A stretch of 44,576 bases of DNA from Gnetum montanum (GCA_015680685.1 MNCI01002315.1:333545-378120); one strand, 5' to 3'; numbered from the stretch's first letter, positions 1 through 10,467 are shown. Notes: a model not told the origin generated them from the letters alone. Made by a program: numbers and translations.

Positions 1-75
1 TTGCAAGTTATAATAAATCTAGCATAATTTGCAACAACTTAAAAAAATAAAATAAAATACAACTTGTGTGTGACA

Positions 76-425
76 ACTTGAATATGCAAATTTTCTTCTA
101 AAGCTATTGATGCAGTTGCATATTTTAAGCCTTCAAAGTTGCAAACAAAATCAGAGTTTTAATCAATGTTTACAGGCATCGTTAAACTAGTTAGCATATC
201 CAGTTAACTATCAACTAAAATAGAAGACTTGATATTCCAAACGAAATACATACAAAGGTATAAATATTATTGCACTATTACATGCTAAAATAATAGTCAG
301 TTGATATGTAATACAAAGCTTTCTTTAAACAACTTGACTGAGAGAGAGACACGGGAACTTGAGAGAAATCCACAAGCTAATTTTCCTTTAAATGATATAA
401 AGAAGTGAAAGAGAAACTACCTTAA
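76..425. repeat. Diverged tandem duplication, copy A
   Basis: Shares long similarity with 624-945 at an offset of about 548-558 bases. Examples are the shared words TTTTCTTCTAAAGCTATTGA (near 97 and 642), AAAGCTTTCTTTAAAC (near 315 and 873) and AGAAATCCACAA (near 364 and 919). The far end (TACCTTAA near 419) matches again near 1471, so copy B is interrupted by about 500 bases. Confidence 0.7.
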
Positions 426-623
426 GTTGGAAAAACACATAGTTACAAATGGTCTGTTGGTCTGTTTCACAGTTTCATTTTGTAAGATTTGTACCATTTT
501 TGCCTTGAACCAAATAAAATTTCATTATTAAATGCATTATTCAACAACTGGACTTCAACATTTTAGGAACACTTGTGTATTGCATTATTACTACTGTACA
601 CAAACGTGTTATGTGCTTTAATC

Positions 624-945
624 AACTTGAACATACGATTTTCTTCTAAAGCTATTGAAGCAGTTAATTGCATATTTTTAACCTTGTCTGCAAAATAGAT
701 CAGAGTTTAAATCAGTATCTCCAAGCATGATTATACTAGTGAAAAATATCCAATTAATGATTAACTGGAATACAAGAATTTATAGTCTAACTAAAACATA
801 CATATTACGTTATAGATACTATTAACAATGCACTATCACATACTGAAATAATGTCTTGTTGATTCCTAATATAAAGCTTTCTTTAAACACCAAATGTAAA
901 CAATGCGTGAACTTATATAGAAATCCACAAAGCAATATTTGATCC
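624..945. repeat. Diverged tandem duplication, copy B
   Basis: Partner of the repeat at 76-425, same orientation, with many substitutions and small gaps. The terminal part of the unit reappears near 1440-1500, after an unrelated 500-base stretch. It lies in the presumed SKA2-like intron. Confidence 0.7.
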
Positions 946-1790
946 AATCCTGTAGAATTGGAAGAAAACCAACATTCCTTTAGATCGGATTATATTTCTT
1001 TTCCTTTGACTGAAACTGAAATTTTATTATATTCATAGGCCCTCTGGAACAATTGCACAGTAGAAACATACATGCTATGAGTTTTGAAAACATGATTAAG
1101 AAAATTACAAAGTGTTCTTAGTAACATTTGGAACAAATCAACCAAATTTGCAGCTGTAATATCTCATTTATGTTTAATGTGCCCAAATATGGACATTGCA
1201 GGAAAATGTGCTATTTATCTTAAATATTAGTTGGACAACAACGTCAGCATATTCCTTCTCCACAAAGAAATTTAAACCATCTACCTGTTTCAATTCTTAA
1301 ATTGGTGCTCTATGCTACTTGTGTATTACAAATGTTCTTCTTCCTATGCATTTACCCAAAGTTTTTAAGATGCTGATTGTTTTAAGAATTTGGGAACTTG
1401 CTTAGAATCAAAATTTAGGATCAAAATAAAGAATGTACTCTTAACTAATGTAAAGAAATGAACGAGCACCTACCTTAAATTAGCAGAATAAATAATTACA
1501 GAACCTAAGGAAAATCCAAGTTATCCACAAATAACCCTTTTGGAAAAATATAAGGAACTTTCTGGATATGGTTTACTCATATGACTCTAAATGCTCCTCC
1601 GGGAGAATATGAACATTTTAGTACCTCAGCGCAAATGCACGGCAAATCAAAGAGTCTTAAAAGGTAAACTGATAGAAAAAAGGTCGTGCAATAAATTAAT
1701 ACAAGCAACAGGCATACATGTATTGCAGAGTGACAGTACCAGGGTAAATTCAAAAGTTGAAAAAGTTCAAATCAAAATATTGCAGGTGAC

Positions 1791-2044
1791 CTTATCTGGA
1801 TAGTCATGCTCTAGCTCCAGTTCCAGCTGACGCCAAACCGTCTGCAGCGCATAGAGCCTTTATTACTTGCAAGAATAATAATATTTCCTGGGTTTTGTCA
1901 TTCAAAAGAAAGAAAGCGCTAGAATACAAGGATGGACAGCGCTGAACGAATGAAGAAAATGAAGCTTACATTTAGATCACGATCGACTTGAATGAAAAAC
2001 TGTTCAAGATGAGAAACCGGACTTGGTATCGTTATCTTCGACAT
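1791..2044 (-). CDS. SKA2: SKA2-like spindle and kinetochore-associated protein, first two coding exons (partial)
   Basis: On the minus strand an ATG at 2044-2042 opens 25 codons ending at 1970 before a GTAAGC donor. A 128-base GT-AG intron (1969-1842) ends in CTGCAG. A second exon (1841-1791) then gives 17 codons in the same phase, ending in AAG before GTCACC, a weak donor. The peptide reads HLEQFFIQVDRDLN in exon 1 and TVWRQLELELEHDYPDK in exon 2. This matches the N-terminus of the SKA2 family: an amphipathic helix with L-x-x-x-F, then D-L, R-L-E-x-E and H/Y-P-D. SKA2 pairs with SKA1 and SKA3 in a complex that holds kinetochores on spindle microtubules; its N-terminal helix is part of the coiled-coil core. 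The remaining exons must lie to the left or outside the window. The exon structure is seen in the sequence; the SKA2 assignment rests on family memory. Confidence 0.6.
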
Positions 2045-2596
2045 TGGTGCGGCAGCTCAGCAGTTTGTCGCAGGCAGGCGACAATGCTTTTATGCTCTGG
2101 CCGTGCTTTTCTGCGAATTAAAAAACGTATTTCTCTGCCGTTGTTTGAGAAAATTACGCCCCGTAACTTTGGTTGTCGACGTAACTAATGAATTTCATCG
2201 CCGTAACATTTCTGTAATCAAGGAAGCTGGTGCTGTAATTCACTTGGCAGTGTCATCGACATAATATTTTGAGGAGACTAAGTCATTCACCAATAATTTA
2301 GCGTGTCAATTGTCAACGAGTATGTTACGCATTAGAGTTTTACATCAACCATGTGTTAATCCATTCATCCTCTGCCACACAAGTGACTTTAGAATTTTAC
2401 TTCCTAGAGTAATTTTGTTTCCATTACATGTGAGAAGCTAACTACTAATCATATATTGGTAAAGTGGTAAATAATTTTATATATATGCATGCATAGAATT
2501 TGGTATGTACGGACATCTTTGTTAACAAGAACAAGGAAGATTCTCTCAACCAAATTATAGATATATATCATAAATATATAATTAAACAAGTTTATT
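2045..2596. other. 5' flank of the SKA2-like gene; no gene seen
   Basis: This lies upstream of the minus-strand ATG. The part next to the gene (2045-2260) is less AT-rich than the rest and is probably the 5' UTR and promoter. Further out it becomes AT-rich, with TATATATG runs near 2478. I see no ORF, RNA gene or clear TATA box that I would defend. Confidence 0.4.
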
Positions 2597-2716
2597 TTGG
2601 GGGGTAATATAGGTACAACCCAAAATATATAGTCTAATTAGAACTTTATAACAAAGCATTGCCCATAATTAAACCCATGACTAAAGAGCTTCCAAATCAA
2701 GAGTTTTGGCTAACTT
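2597..2716 (-). mobile_element. tRNA-derived SINE-like repeat, copy a
   Basis: The reverse complement matches the copies at 2880-3000 and 3087-3210. It starts at GTTAGCC, keeps AGTCATGGGTTTAAT (pol III box B-like), then GGGCAAT, GTTATAAAGTTCTAATTAGA and a GGGTTGTACC tail. Box A is damaged: the AGTGGTAAGA part is missing. Confidence 0.65.
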
Positions 2717-2879
2717 TATTTTGGCCAAAACAGCTAAACAAAGAGGGCCCTCTTGGTCATGCTAAATAAAATATTTGTTTTGGTCATAAGACCAAGGGAA
2801 GCTTCGAAGTCATCATAAATAATATAAATCAATCATAATTTGAATAAACCAGGGGCATATTCCATAGGGAAAGGAAAAC

Positions 2880-3000
2880 ATAAGTACACCCAAAGAGATA
2901 GAGTCTAATTAGAACTTTATATAACTTAGCATTGCCTCCCAAAATCAAACCCATGACTTAGAGATTCCAGATCAAGTATCTTACCACTAGGCTAACACCT
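2880..3000 (-). mobile_element. tRNA-derived SINE-like repeat, copy b
   Basis: On the minus strand it starts GTTAGCCTAGTGGTAAGA (box A-like). About 45 bases later it has ATGGGTTTGATTTTGG (box B-like), then GGCAATGCTAAGTTATA, AGTTCTAATTAGA and GGGTGTACTTA. The A-to-B spacing fits a tRNA-type internal promoter. It lies opposite in orientation to copy c. Confidence 0.7.
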
Positions 3001-3086
3001 CATTTTTAACTATGCTGCACTTTACACTTGTGAATGTATCTTTATGATGTAAGCCCTATCTAACAGTTAGGAAGAATTAACAATGA

Positions 3087-3210
3087 AGCGTTAGCCTAGT
3101 GGTAAAGACTATTGATTTGAAAAGCTTAAGTCATGGGATTCAATTTTGGTGGGCAATGTTGAGTTATAAAGTTCTAATTAAATTATATATTGGGGTGTAC
3201 CTATATTACA
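3087..3210 (+). mobile_element. tRNA-derived SINE-like repeat, copy c
   Basis: Plus-strand copy: GCGTTAGCCTAGTGGTAAAG (box A-like) at 3089, CATGGGATTCAATTTTGG (box B-like) near 3133, then the shared 3' part ending TGGGGTGTACCTATATT. With copy b it makes an inverted pair separated by about 86 bases. It ends next to the CA-rich simple repeat. Confidence 0.7.
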
Positions 3211-3226
3211 ATTATTTTAAATTTCA

Positions 3227-3292
3227 ACATCCACACACACACACGCCCCCACAAATCCCCACACACAACACACCCCCCACACCGCCCCCTAT
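3227..3292. repeat. CA/C-rich simple repeat
   Basis: An imperfect run of CACACA and CCCCAC units between SINE copy c and the eroded edge of LTR-H. It covers the expected outer end of that LTR, so the target duplication of H cannot be read. Confidence 0.8.
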
Positions 3293-3873
3293 GCCCAACC
3301 ATATGAATCACAAGCGTTCACTAGCAATCTAGTCAATTCCATGGACTTAGTTCCTAAATTTTCTTATTGTCTTAAACTATGAAGCAAGGGGTTGTATGAT
3401 CATTGTCTTCCTAACTCACACTCATGTTATCAGTACTTATGGTTAAATGTGAGTTAAGACTCATGATGTTTATTTTTATAAGTGTTTTTTATATATATTT
3501 TCTTATCCTAATGGTTAAATGGTTGAATGAAGGATTAACAATTAATTGTCCAACTACTTAGTTAATATAATAACTAACTATCCTAACATAAAGTAATCAT
3601 TCCCACTTATTGTACACATCCTGAACTAGTCTCAATGCTATTGAGTTACCAAATGGCTATTACTAGGCATACCAAATGTCTACCACTAGGATTACCAAGC
3701 ACAATACGTCATGCTTGAAGTGGTCATGCTTACATATTTATGGTTAAGTATATTAACTAATTAAAATCATGAATGTAAGTTGCATTAACAATAAAGTGCA
3801 AATAAAAAAGAGTAAACTAATCCAAGTGCTGCAATGATTTCGTCAATGTAGCCTATCTAATTATGACTCATCA
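3289..3873 (-). repeat. 3' LTR of element H (internally deleted)
   Basis: Matches both E2 LTRs. The shared words CCCTATGCCCAA and CCATATGAATCAC are near the left edge, GTACACATC near 3613, and CATGCTT and CCAAGTGCT further right. It ends with TCATCA at 3873, as E2's LTRs do. It is about 585 bases against about 840 because roughly 260 bases before the right end are missing. The first 20 bases at the left are unrecognisable beside the simple repeat. Confidence 0.75.
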
Positions 3874-4147
3874 AACCCCCACGATTGACTAAAAACTCAT
3901 CCTCAAGTGAACAAAGGTAAGATCAAGCTTCTTACAAAATTTGGGGAAGTATGGAATTTATTAACTACCAAACAAACAAACAAATAGACTAACTGACTCT
4001 ACTAACTCTGAGTGCCAAATTATAAAAGATTACAAAAATTAGTGTCCATTACAACAAAATTGGACACTTTACAAAAATTTCAACAAGTGCTTACAAAGTT
4101 GCCAAAGATGTGACAGATTCTCAAATGGTGCTCAAAGGTGGAGGCTC
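3874..4147 (-). other. H polypurine tract and 3' untranslated segment
   Basis: Reading the minus strand into the LTR, the bases before it are CGTGGGGGTT, a good gypsy polypurine tract (plus 3874-3883). The rest (motifs CTCATCCTCAAGTGAACAAA and TTACAAAATTTGG) is colinear with E2 at 33232-33470. No gene is seen. Confidence 0.65.
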
Positions 4148-6643
4148 CTATGATGCTAAAGGTCCTTTGCCATGTTGCAGTGTTGGTGGTGGTTGAGGTT
4201 GACCTATTGCTAGTAGTGGAAGTTTGAAAGCATCCAGTAATGCTTTCATCTTTTCTTCTTTGCCCCATGGGTCGTAAGCAGTCCATGCAGCTTCATGGAT
4301 GTGGGTTGGAATAGGAATGTCCCATAGGCACAACATCAAAGAAAACAACTCCTTCATGTTGATGAACTATGCTGCGAATTATTTACATTCGATGTCAAAC
4401 ATCTTTACCAAGTTCTACAATTCATGGTAGTCATTCATCTTTTTGGTCAAGTTCTCGGCAATAGATCATTGGTCAGTGAATTTACTTCTAAGAACTTCAA
4501 GCTTTACGTTGGCTGTCTCCAACTATTGTTTTGTTTCCTTGTGATGCTTGAATTCTACCTCATATAAGAGGTAGAAATTAGCCACTTGCTTTTCCAATTC
4601 TATCCTTAGTCTCCTTGTTGTCAGCATAGCTAGGTTTTCATAACAGATGTTGGCAACCTCTATGTATTCTATCATCTCTTTGATCTGCAACTCCTTTAGG
4701 TGGATCTCTATATTGTTATATGTGTTCAGTCTATCAAAGATGGGCTACCACACGTTGCCTTGTTATTAGAGTTGCTAGAGTGCCTCATCCATCTTCATCT
4801 TTATCATCTAAATCTTCTTCTCATTGGCTTCCTTAAGAAGCCCAACCTAGTCCCTATAATGATTCTTCATCCTTTCAAATTTTAGGGCCTTGTTTTTCTA
4901 GGCAACTACCTCAATGGTCTAGCCTGAGAATGGTAGGGGTTGAAGGAACAGGCCTGCAACTTCACAATATTAATAGCCAACCATTAATACTTGGTGGTGG
5001 TTTCTTTTAGTTGGGCATTGACAATGATTAGTTTATCCTTCATGTTAAGCAACTATGATTCAATAGCAATGATATCATTTGAAAGATCAAAGATCTCCAA
5101 AAGTAGTTGCTCAACTCCCATCAGTTGTTCCAACACTTCTTCATGTTGGGTAGTATTTAACTGGCCACTCCCTACTCCTGCAAACATTTGAAAGTTCATC
5201 ATCACAATAATGTCTAGCATCGTTATCACAGTAGCATTCAAGGATTTGATTACCCTCACTACCACCACTTCCACCATTGTCTCTTGGCCTCTGTGCTGCA
5301 TGACCAAGACAGTCGCCCTTTCATCCTTCTTCAATATGATAGAGAAAGTCACAACATTCCCTGAGATTTTAGGGAATTTTTTTCTAGGGATGGACATCGT
5401 GACCTCTTGGGCACTTGAATTCAATCTTGTGGGCATCTAGTCTTCTTGAGCTAAGAACAACAGAGTAATTTCTTGGTCCAACCAACTAATGTTCTTGGTG
5501 ACCTCAATAATATGGCTTAGAGCTAGATGGTAAGATGGTAAACCAAATACTCCTCACCACTTGCTAACTCTTGCTATTATAGTAGTTACTAGTCATGAAG
5601 TTTTCTAATCCTTTCAATAGCTATAAGCACCTTTGGTGTAGTCTTTGGTGCTACAGGTGGTGGCAGTGATGGCCTCTCCTCTTCTTGTGGCTTAGTTGCT
5701 GCCTTGGCCTTCATCATCTACTATCATGATGCAATAGGATCATGATGAAATGCATTGTTGGTGTAGCATGTTATACCTCCTCTTTTGCATAGTTGTTGGA
5801 TGAGGCACAAAAGGGAAGTGTGTTCCTTCCCTTTTCATTTTCCTTGAACCACTTCTCTATCTTTAGATAGATGAGTTGGGGAAGGTTGATAAGGAATTTT
5901 CTGCTTAGAGCAACACATGCACGAGCAAAGAAGAATATTATTATAATTGGCCTTACTGTGGGGTTCAAGTGATAGGCCACACTTTTGAAATAGGCATGCT
6001 TCACCTTCATGAGGGCACCATACTCATTACAATCCACTCCATAATAATGTTGAATCCATTCTTTTTTGGATCCTAGATTTGCTTGGGTGGATATTTCTGC
6101 CAACTTTGTCATAGTGTTAGGTAAACTGAGTACCTTCGCGATGCCCTCAATTGAGTAGGAGATGATGATGTATTTGCTTCTCATAGATGCTTCTCCTTGT
6201 TAATTGTTACAAAATAGATAAGTCTCCCCCATGTACCATTCTCCATTGTTGAAGAGAATGGGACACATGGAAGTCCCTTGTAATTAGATGTGGACATATT
6301 CAAGTGCTAACTCTAAGAAGGGTCCAAAGTTCAATTCTTGGATAATAGAACTTTAAACTTCCTTGGTTCTGATCTGCTTCAAGCAAGCCTCCATGAGGAT
6401 AATTTCTAAGTTAGGCCTTGGCCTATGGACTTCATCTTGCTTAGACTAGCTTGCTTCTATCATGGGAATCTGTTGAACAAATTCCACTTTAGGCTCATCC
6501 TAAAGAGGTCTTGTCGCATGGGTTACTTCGACCACTTACTCTTGGGGCTAATGCAATTGTTGTTCTTAGTTCCTTCCTCTTCTTAGATGCTTTTCCCTAG
6601 GTTGAAAAGGCCCTACCACTTGCAGTCCTCTCTTTGGTGCCAT
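4148..6643 (-). pseudogene. ORF3 of element H, extra protein downstream of pol (Athila 'env-like' position)
   Basis: On the minus strand ATG at 6643-6641 begins MAPKRG. A broken frame of about 830 codons ends at the stop near 4148 after QPPPTLQHGKGPLAS. Open pieces include 6184-5771 (W-I-Q-H-Y-Y-G, A-Y-F-K-S-V-A-Y-H-L and L-P-Q-L-I-Y-L), a hydrophobic stretch in the middle of that piece, and 5436-5053. The region 4900-4450 reads as a long charged coiled coil rich in E, K and L. It sits between pol and the 3' LTR, where Athila elements carry a third ORF often called env-like. I see no signal peptide, furin site or clear fusion region, so the function is unknown. E2 keeps only its first ~55 codons. 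There are many stops and several frame changes. Confidence 0.6.
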
Positions 6644-6740
6644 CTATGATCACAAACATAACCCAAGATTAGCTATTTATCTTATAACCCTTAAGCTATT
6701 TAATACCTTTTCTTACCAGATCAAGTTATACTTAGGCTTG
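6644..6740 (-). other. H spacer upstream of ORF3, left part
   Basis: Noncoding, colinear with E2 33639-33735. It is broken by the F insertion; the right part continues at 26412. Confidence 0.6.
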
Positions 6741-6745
6741 TTTAT
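6741..6745. repeat. Target site duplication of F, left copy (TTTAT)
   Basis: TTTAT directly before the TGTAG start of LTR-F1. The identical TTTAT lies at 26407-26411, directly after the TTTCA end of LTR-F2. Five bases is the usual Ty3/gypsy target duplication. Confidence 0.9.
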
Positions 6746-8467
6746 TGTAGTGACTGAAAACATTGGTGGCTAGAACGTTGAGGGGTTCATGGGTGCACAG
6801 CCTCGACCCCGCCTCCGTGCAAGGGCCTTTACTAGGAAACAGAGGTGGAGTGCCCTAGATGGTCTTGTTGATCGAACATGGACTTTACTAGTTGCAACCA
6901 AGGTATTGGGTGCAACCAAGGGGTGGCATGGCTAGCCAAAATGTGAGTGTTGACATTGTGAGATAATGCTAAGCATTCTAATGGCATTTTTGGAAGTACT
7001 GGGATCGGCTAAGCTTGAGCATAGTGGGGTTTCCTAGCATGAGAACAGTGATGCAAACATGTGAAAATGAGTGATTTGGTGAAAAATGTGAATGCGGTAT
7101 TGAATGTCAAAAAGAATGCTTGAAATGTAATGGAGATTGAGAGAAAGAATGGTACCACCCTAGATGGGGAGCATAGTAATTACAAATGAGCTTTGTGGAG
7201 ATACGTGGTGTACAGACTAGTGTAGTAGCAGCATAGTCACAGTCTTTGAGGTGTCTTAGGGTGAATAATAACATCTACTGCAAGGCTTGTGCCTATTAGG
7301 TTGGCTGCCGTAGTGTCCTATAAGCTGTGGTGTTGAATGGGATGCAGAGGTTTTGCCAAGGTGTTGATACGCTCTGATGTGTAGGGTGTTCAAGGTGCCT
7401 CAAGTGCCAAGTGGTACTCTAAAATGCAAATTACTACTTGGATTTGCTAGCCAAATGCTTCAAATGTCCACCACTAGAATGAATTGACAACCCCTAGAGT
7501 ATGAAATGTGAGGGTATTTATAGGCTTAGGGTTAGCATGAAGTACGGATCAAATGCCACATGGCGAAGGGGTAGGTGGGGCTATGCTGGCCTCTACTATG
7601 CTCTCATTGGAGCAATTGGTGCTATGCTCTAGTGGACTCTAAGGGACTGCCGAACTATAACTATGCTGCCAAGACTACATGTGTCAAAGTTGAAAAATAA
7701 TACAATGTACCTGCAAATAGTGCAAAACAGTGTAATTTAGAGGTTGTGCTCCAGGGCTACGCTCTACCCTCTTTCAAGTGGGATTGAGCGTAGGAAAAAT
7801 TTTGGGAATAGAGGGGGGGTACAAAAAGAGTGCAAGTTGCCAATCCTACTTGCTGGAGGAGTGCTGGAGCTGGAATGAAAGCATGTGTTGAGCTTTAGAA
7901 GCTTTTGGAGGTAGTTTTGTGTTGCTACGCTAGCTATGCTCTTAAGCATAGCCCAACAGTTAGGCAAATTTTGCAAAAAACTAAAGTCCAGTGCTGTTAT
8001 GCTTGCTATGCTCATGAGTGTAGCAGGATGGGATAGGGCGTAGCATGGACATTTAGAAAAATCTAGTAAATATCTCAATCCTTGTTCTTGCTATGCCAGC
8101 TACACTTGAGAGCATAGCAGGAGGGGCAGCTTCAAGAGTTAGAAAATTTGCCAAATGCCTCTTCCATGCTGAGATAGGATGACAACTTATGACTTGACAC
8201 TAATGCAAACTGACCACTAAAGTGCTACTATGCTGAAGAGCATAGCAGGAGGAATGGGAGTGTAGTAGCACACTTAGAACAATTTTGCAACTGCTTTTTG
8301 ACACTTAGAAAATTTTGTAGACCTAGTTCTGTGTTGCATGCTACACTGGCTATGCTCTAAAGCATAGCCCTGATAGTGGGCTCATGGGCCAAACACTTAG
8401 AAACTTGTGTTGACACTTAGAAAAATTTGTCATTGAAGTGTTGTTGCTTGAATTTGGTAGTGTTTCA
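6746..8467 (-). repeat. LTR-F1 (3' LTR of F)
   Basis: 1722 bases, starting TGTAGTGACTG and ending GTGTTTCA in plus orientation. Partner of 24713-26406. By eye the first 400 bases are about 83-85% alike, most changes being transitions. It contains five GCTATGCT/AGCATAGC-type palindromes between 7933 and 8368, each near a repeated ACTTAGAAAAATTT-like phrase. Confidence 0.9.
7933..8368. repeat. Series of five GCTATGCT palindromes in LTR-F1
   Basis: GCTATGCT-ctta-AGCATAGC at 7933-7952 and GCTATGCT-ctaa-AGCATAGC at 8349-8368 are perfect 8-bp stems. CTATGCT-gaag-AGCATAG at 8228-8245 is a perfect 7-bp stem. Weaker forms lie at 8005-8024 and 8099-8118. Spacing is about 70-130 bases. Decayed versions sit at matching places in LTR-F2 (e.g. 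25849-25868). Confidence 0.8.
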
Positions 8468-10085
8468 CTGGTCCCTCTTTGTTGACGTTTGAAGGAGTGG
8501 CCTGAGAGACACCAACAAAGTACCTGAAACACCATAGCAGGCATGACATCAACATTTCTTGTCAGTATCCAATCGGATGATGCTTCGTGCAGGCTCAAGA
8601 GTGCTAAAGGTGATGGTATGTTGAGGGTAATGAATGTAAGGAATTGGCTAGGGATAGCAAGGGAGTGTATCATGCTGCAAGATGCAGAGTCAGTACAGCT
8701 GACTATGGTCATGACACCAGGGTGGCTTGTCACCAAAACGATGGCCTCTCGTTGGAATGCTTGTGAGAGAGCCATTGACCATAGCACCAGAATGGCTTAC
8801 CCCTAACATGTTGGCCTCTCGTTAGAATGCTTATGAGAAGGCCATTACAAATTCAGGGTTAGACCAGATGTGAAATTGCAGCTTTGCTAGATTTTTCTTG
8901 GGGGTATGTTTGATCCCCCATTTTCTTTTGCAAGATGCTAGCTGCAAGATGCTTATCATCGAGTGGACTGCATGCAACCTAATGAGCTTTACTTAGAGGT
9001 AACCACATTGTGTCTGTAGGACAGGTGTTTCCTCCCTAGGATAAGTTAAGTTACATCCACTTGGGCTTTGACCAGCCCACAAAGGCTTCCCATGGGATGA
9101 GTTGTGTTACATCCATCATGGGTTCTATGGTCAATTGAAAGAAGGGTGTCATGTGCATTAGAGAAGCTTGCAGGGAGGGTAGGAAAAGGTAAGGTGGAGG
9201 GGTAAATGCAAGTAGGCTGTAGTAGGATAATAGGAATGTGCACTCTTGATTAACTTGGCGAGTCCAACCAAGTGTGTTGAAGCAATGTGGTGCCTTGCTG
9301 TTGCAATGGAACGTGCCTTTGAATGACCGCTTCTAAAGCTTCGTCCTATAAACACAACATAGAGGAAACAAGAAAAAAACCACACAACATGAGAGATAAG
9401 AGCAAATTATTGGTTGCAAGGGTGCTGCAAGTGCCACAAGTGTTGGACTAGTTGCAAGAGCTTATAGTGCCAAAGCAAGAAGGCTAGTGTAGATGCTGGA
9501 GCCAGAAGGCTGCAAAAGCTCCAGCAACCACATTAGAAGTGAGCACCCTAAGGAAACTAGCAAGGTGGCCAAGGGCAATGGCGATGTAGGTTCTTGAGAC
9601 TCCACACCAAAGATGGGAACTTGGAAATCCAGCAAGACGGTGGGAAGCCACACTGCTGGATGCACTTCCAAGCCCAGGCAATGGTGAGGGTTGGAGGATG
9701 GCAGTGCTGTGGCTGGGCCACAATACTGTTGGGATTCTAGCGAGTGGTGCTGATGACGAGAGCTCCAATCAATAATGAAACAACCAGGGCCAATGATGTT
9801 GTTAGCATGGCCTAGGGATGGTACTATTGGAGATGGTGGCGGTAGCTCCGAAAGGTCAACAAAATGCCCAAGGGAATCTCCAAAGGATTAGCAAAATGCC
9901 AAGGGCAATAATGTTGTAAATGTTCTAGAGGCTCTTTCTTGATAGTGTGAACTCGATTTTGGAACTAAAACACCCCACCCCACCCAACCCATCAAGATGT
10001 GGGCAAATGACAGAGGATGGGAAGTATTTGCACTTGCTTGTCTGTAGAACTGTGTGTGTTGTGCTATGCATGTTGAACTGCAAAC
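8468..10085 (-). other. F 3' untranslated region with polypurine tract
   Basis: Noncoding between the integrase end plus array 1 and the 3' LTR. Next to the LTR the minus strand reads ACAAAGAGGGACCAG, a likely polypurine tract (8468-8482). A ~74-bp tandem duplication sits at 8704-8849. A smaller near-duplicate around GTTACATCCA occurs near 9051 and 9108. Short ORFs at 9.0-9.8 kb have no recognisable protein. Confidence 0.6.
8704..8849. repeat. 74-bp tandem duplication in the F 3' UTR
   Basis: Two adjacent copies share CACCAG, GGTGGCTT or AATGGCTT, GGCCTCTCGTT, GAATGCTT and GAG-GCCATT. Copy 1 is about 8704-8777 and copy 2 about 8778-8849. Confidence 0.75.
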
Positions 10086-10431
10086 CTAGTTTAAGATCCT
10101 AGCAAACCATGATGTGCTAGTTTATAGACCTAGCAAATTGTTGTGTGCTAGTTTAACATCATAGTGGACAGTGGATGTTGTGCCAATTTAACATCATGAC
10201 GCAAGGACAATATGTGCTAGTTTATAGTCATAGTGGACTATGTTATGGATGCCAGTTTAATGTCATAGCCCAAGGAAAATTTGTGTTAGTTTAATGTTGT
10301 AACGAACACTTTGTGCTAGTTTATAGTCACAACGAATTCTTTGTGCCAGTTTATAATCATAGTGGAATCTTTGTGCTAATTTATAGTCATAGCGGACTCT
10401 TTGTGCTAATTCATAGTCATAGCGGACTCTT
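10086..10431. repeat. Minisatellite array 1 (stem-loop repeat), 11 units
   Basis: Units of about 25-36 bases start GCTAGTTTA or GCCAGTTTA. They continue with a short stem, a six-base loop and the opposite stem, then TTTGT. The clearest units are at the right end, for example AGTC-atagcg-GACT (near 10384 and 10414). One unit has TGTT-gtaacg-AACA. Left units are degraded. It lies just after the integrase stop. Confidence 0.85.
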
Positions 10432-10467
10432 GCTTACCTTGCTTTGTTGTTGATGTGGCATTGCATG

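Larger units (their letters stand above)
1..1790 (-). other. Probable intron (and possibly unseen exons) of the SKA2-like gene
   Basis: AT-rich sequence downstream (minus strand) of the two SKA2-like exons. I find no convincing coding exon here, so I read it as a long intron of a gene that leaves the window on the left. Two places on the minus strand look like splice donors after a short open stretch (CTTAAG before GTAG near 416, TTTAAG before GTAGG near 1474). These lie inside a duplicated block, so they may be repeats rather than exons. No transposon protein is visible. The boundaries are inference. Confidence 0.4.

Noticed and set aside
3099-3332. 77-residue plus-strand ORF with PHTHTPP repeats
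   Set aside because: It is translation through SINE copy c, the CA/C-rich simple repeat and the LTR edge.
5771-6184. 137-residue minus-strand ORF as a free-standing cellular gene
   Set aside because: It sits in the middle of the larger ORF3 frame of H, between pol and the 3' LTR, so it is a fragment of that pseudogene.
4148-6643. Calling ORF3 a true retroviral envelope
   Set aside because: No signal peptide, cleavage site or clear transmembrane anchor could be seen; only its position is env-like.
8350-8787. 145-residue minus-strand ORF at the F 3' LTR border
   Set aside because: It crosses the LTR-F1 end into the 3' UTR with a tandem duplication; no recognisable protein and no counterpart at LTR-F2.
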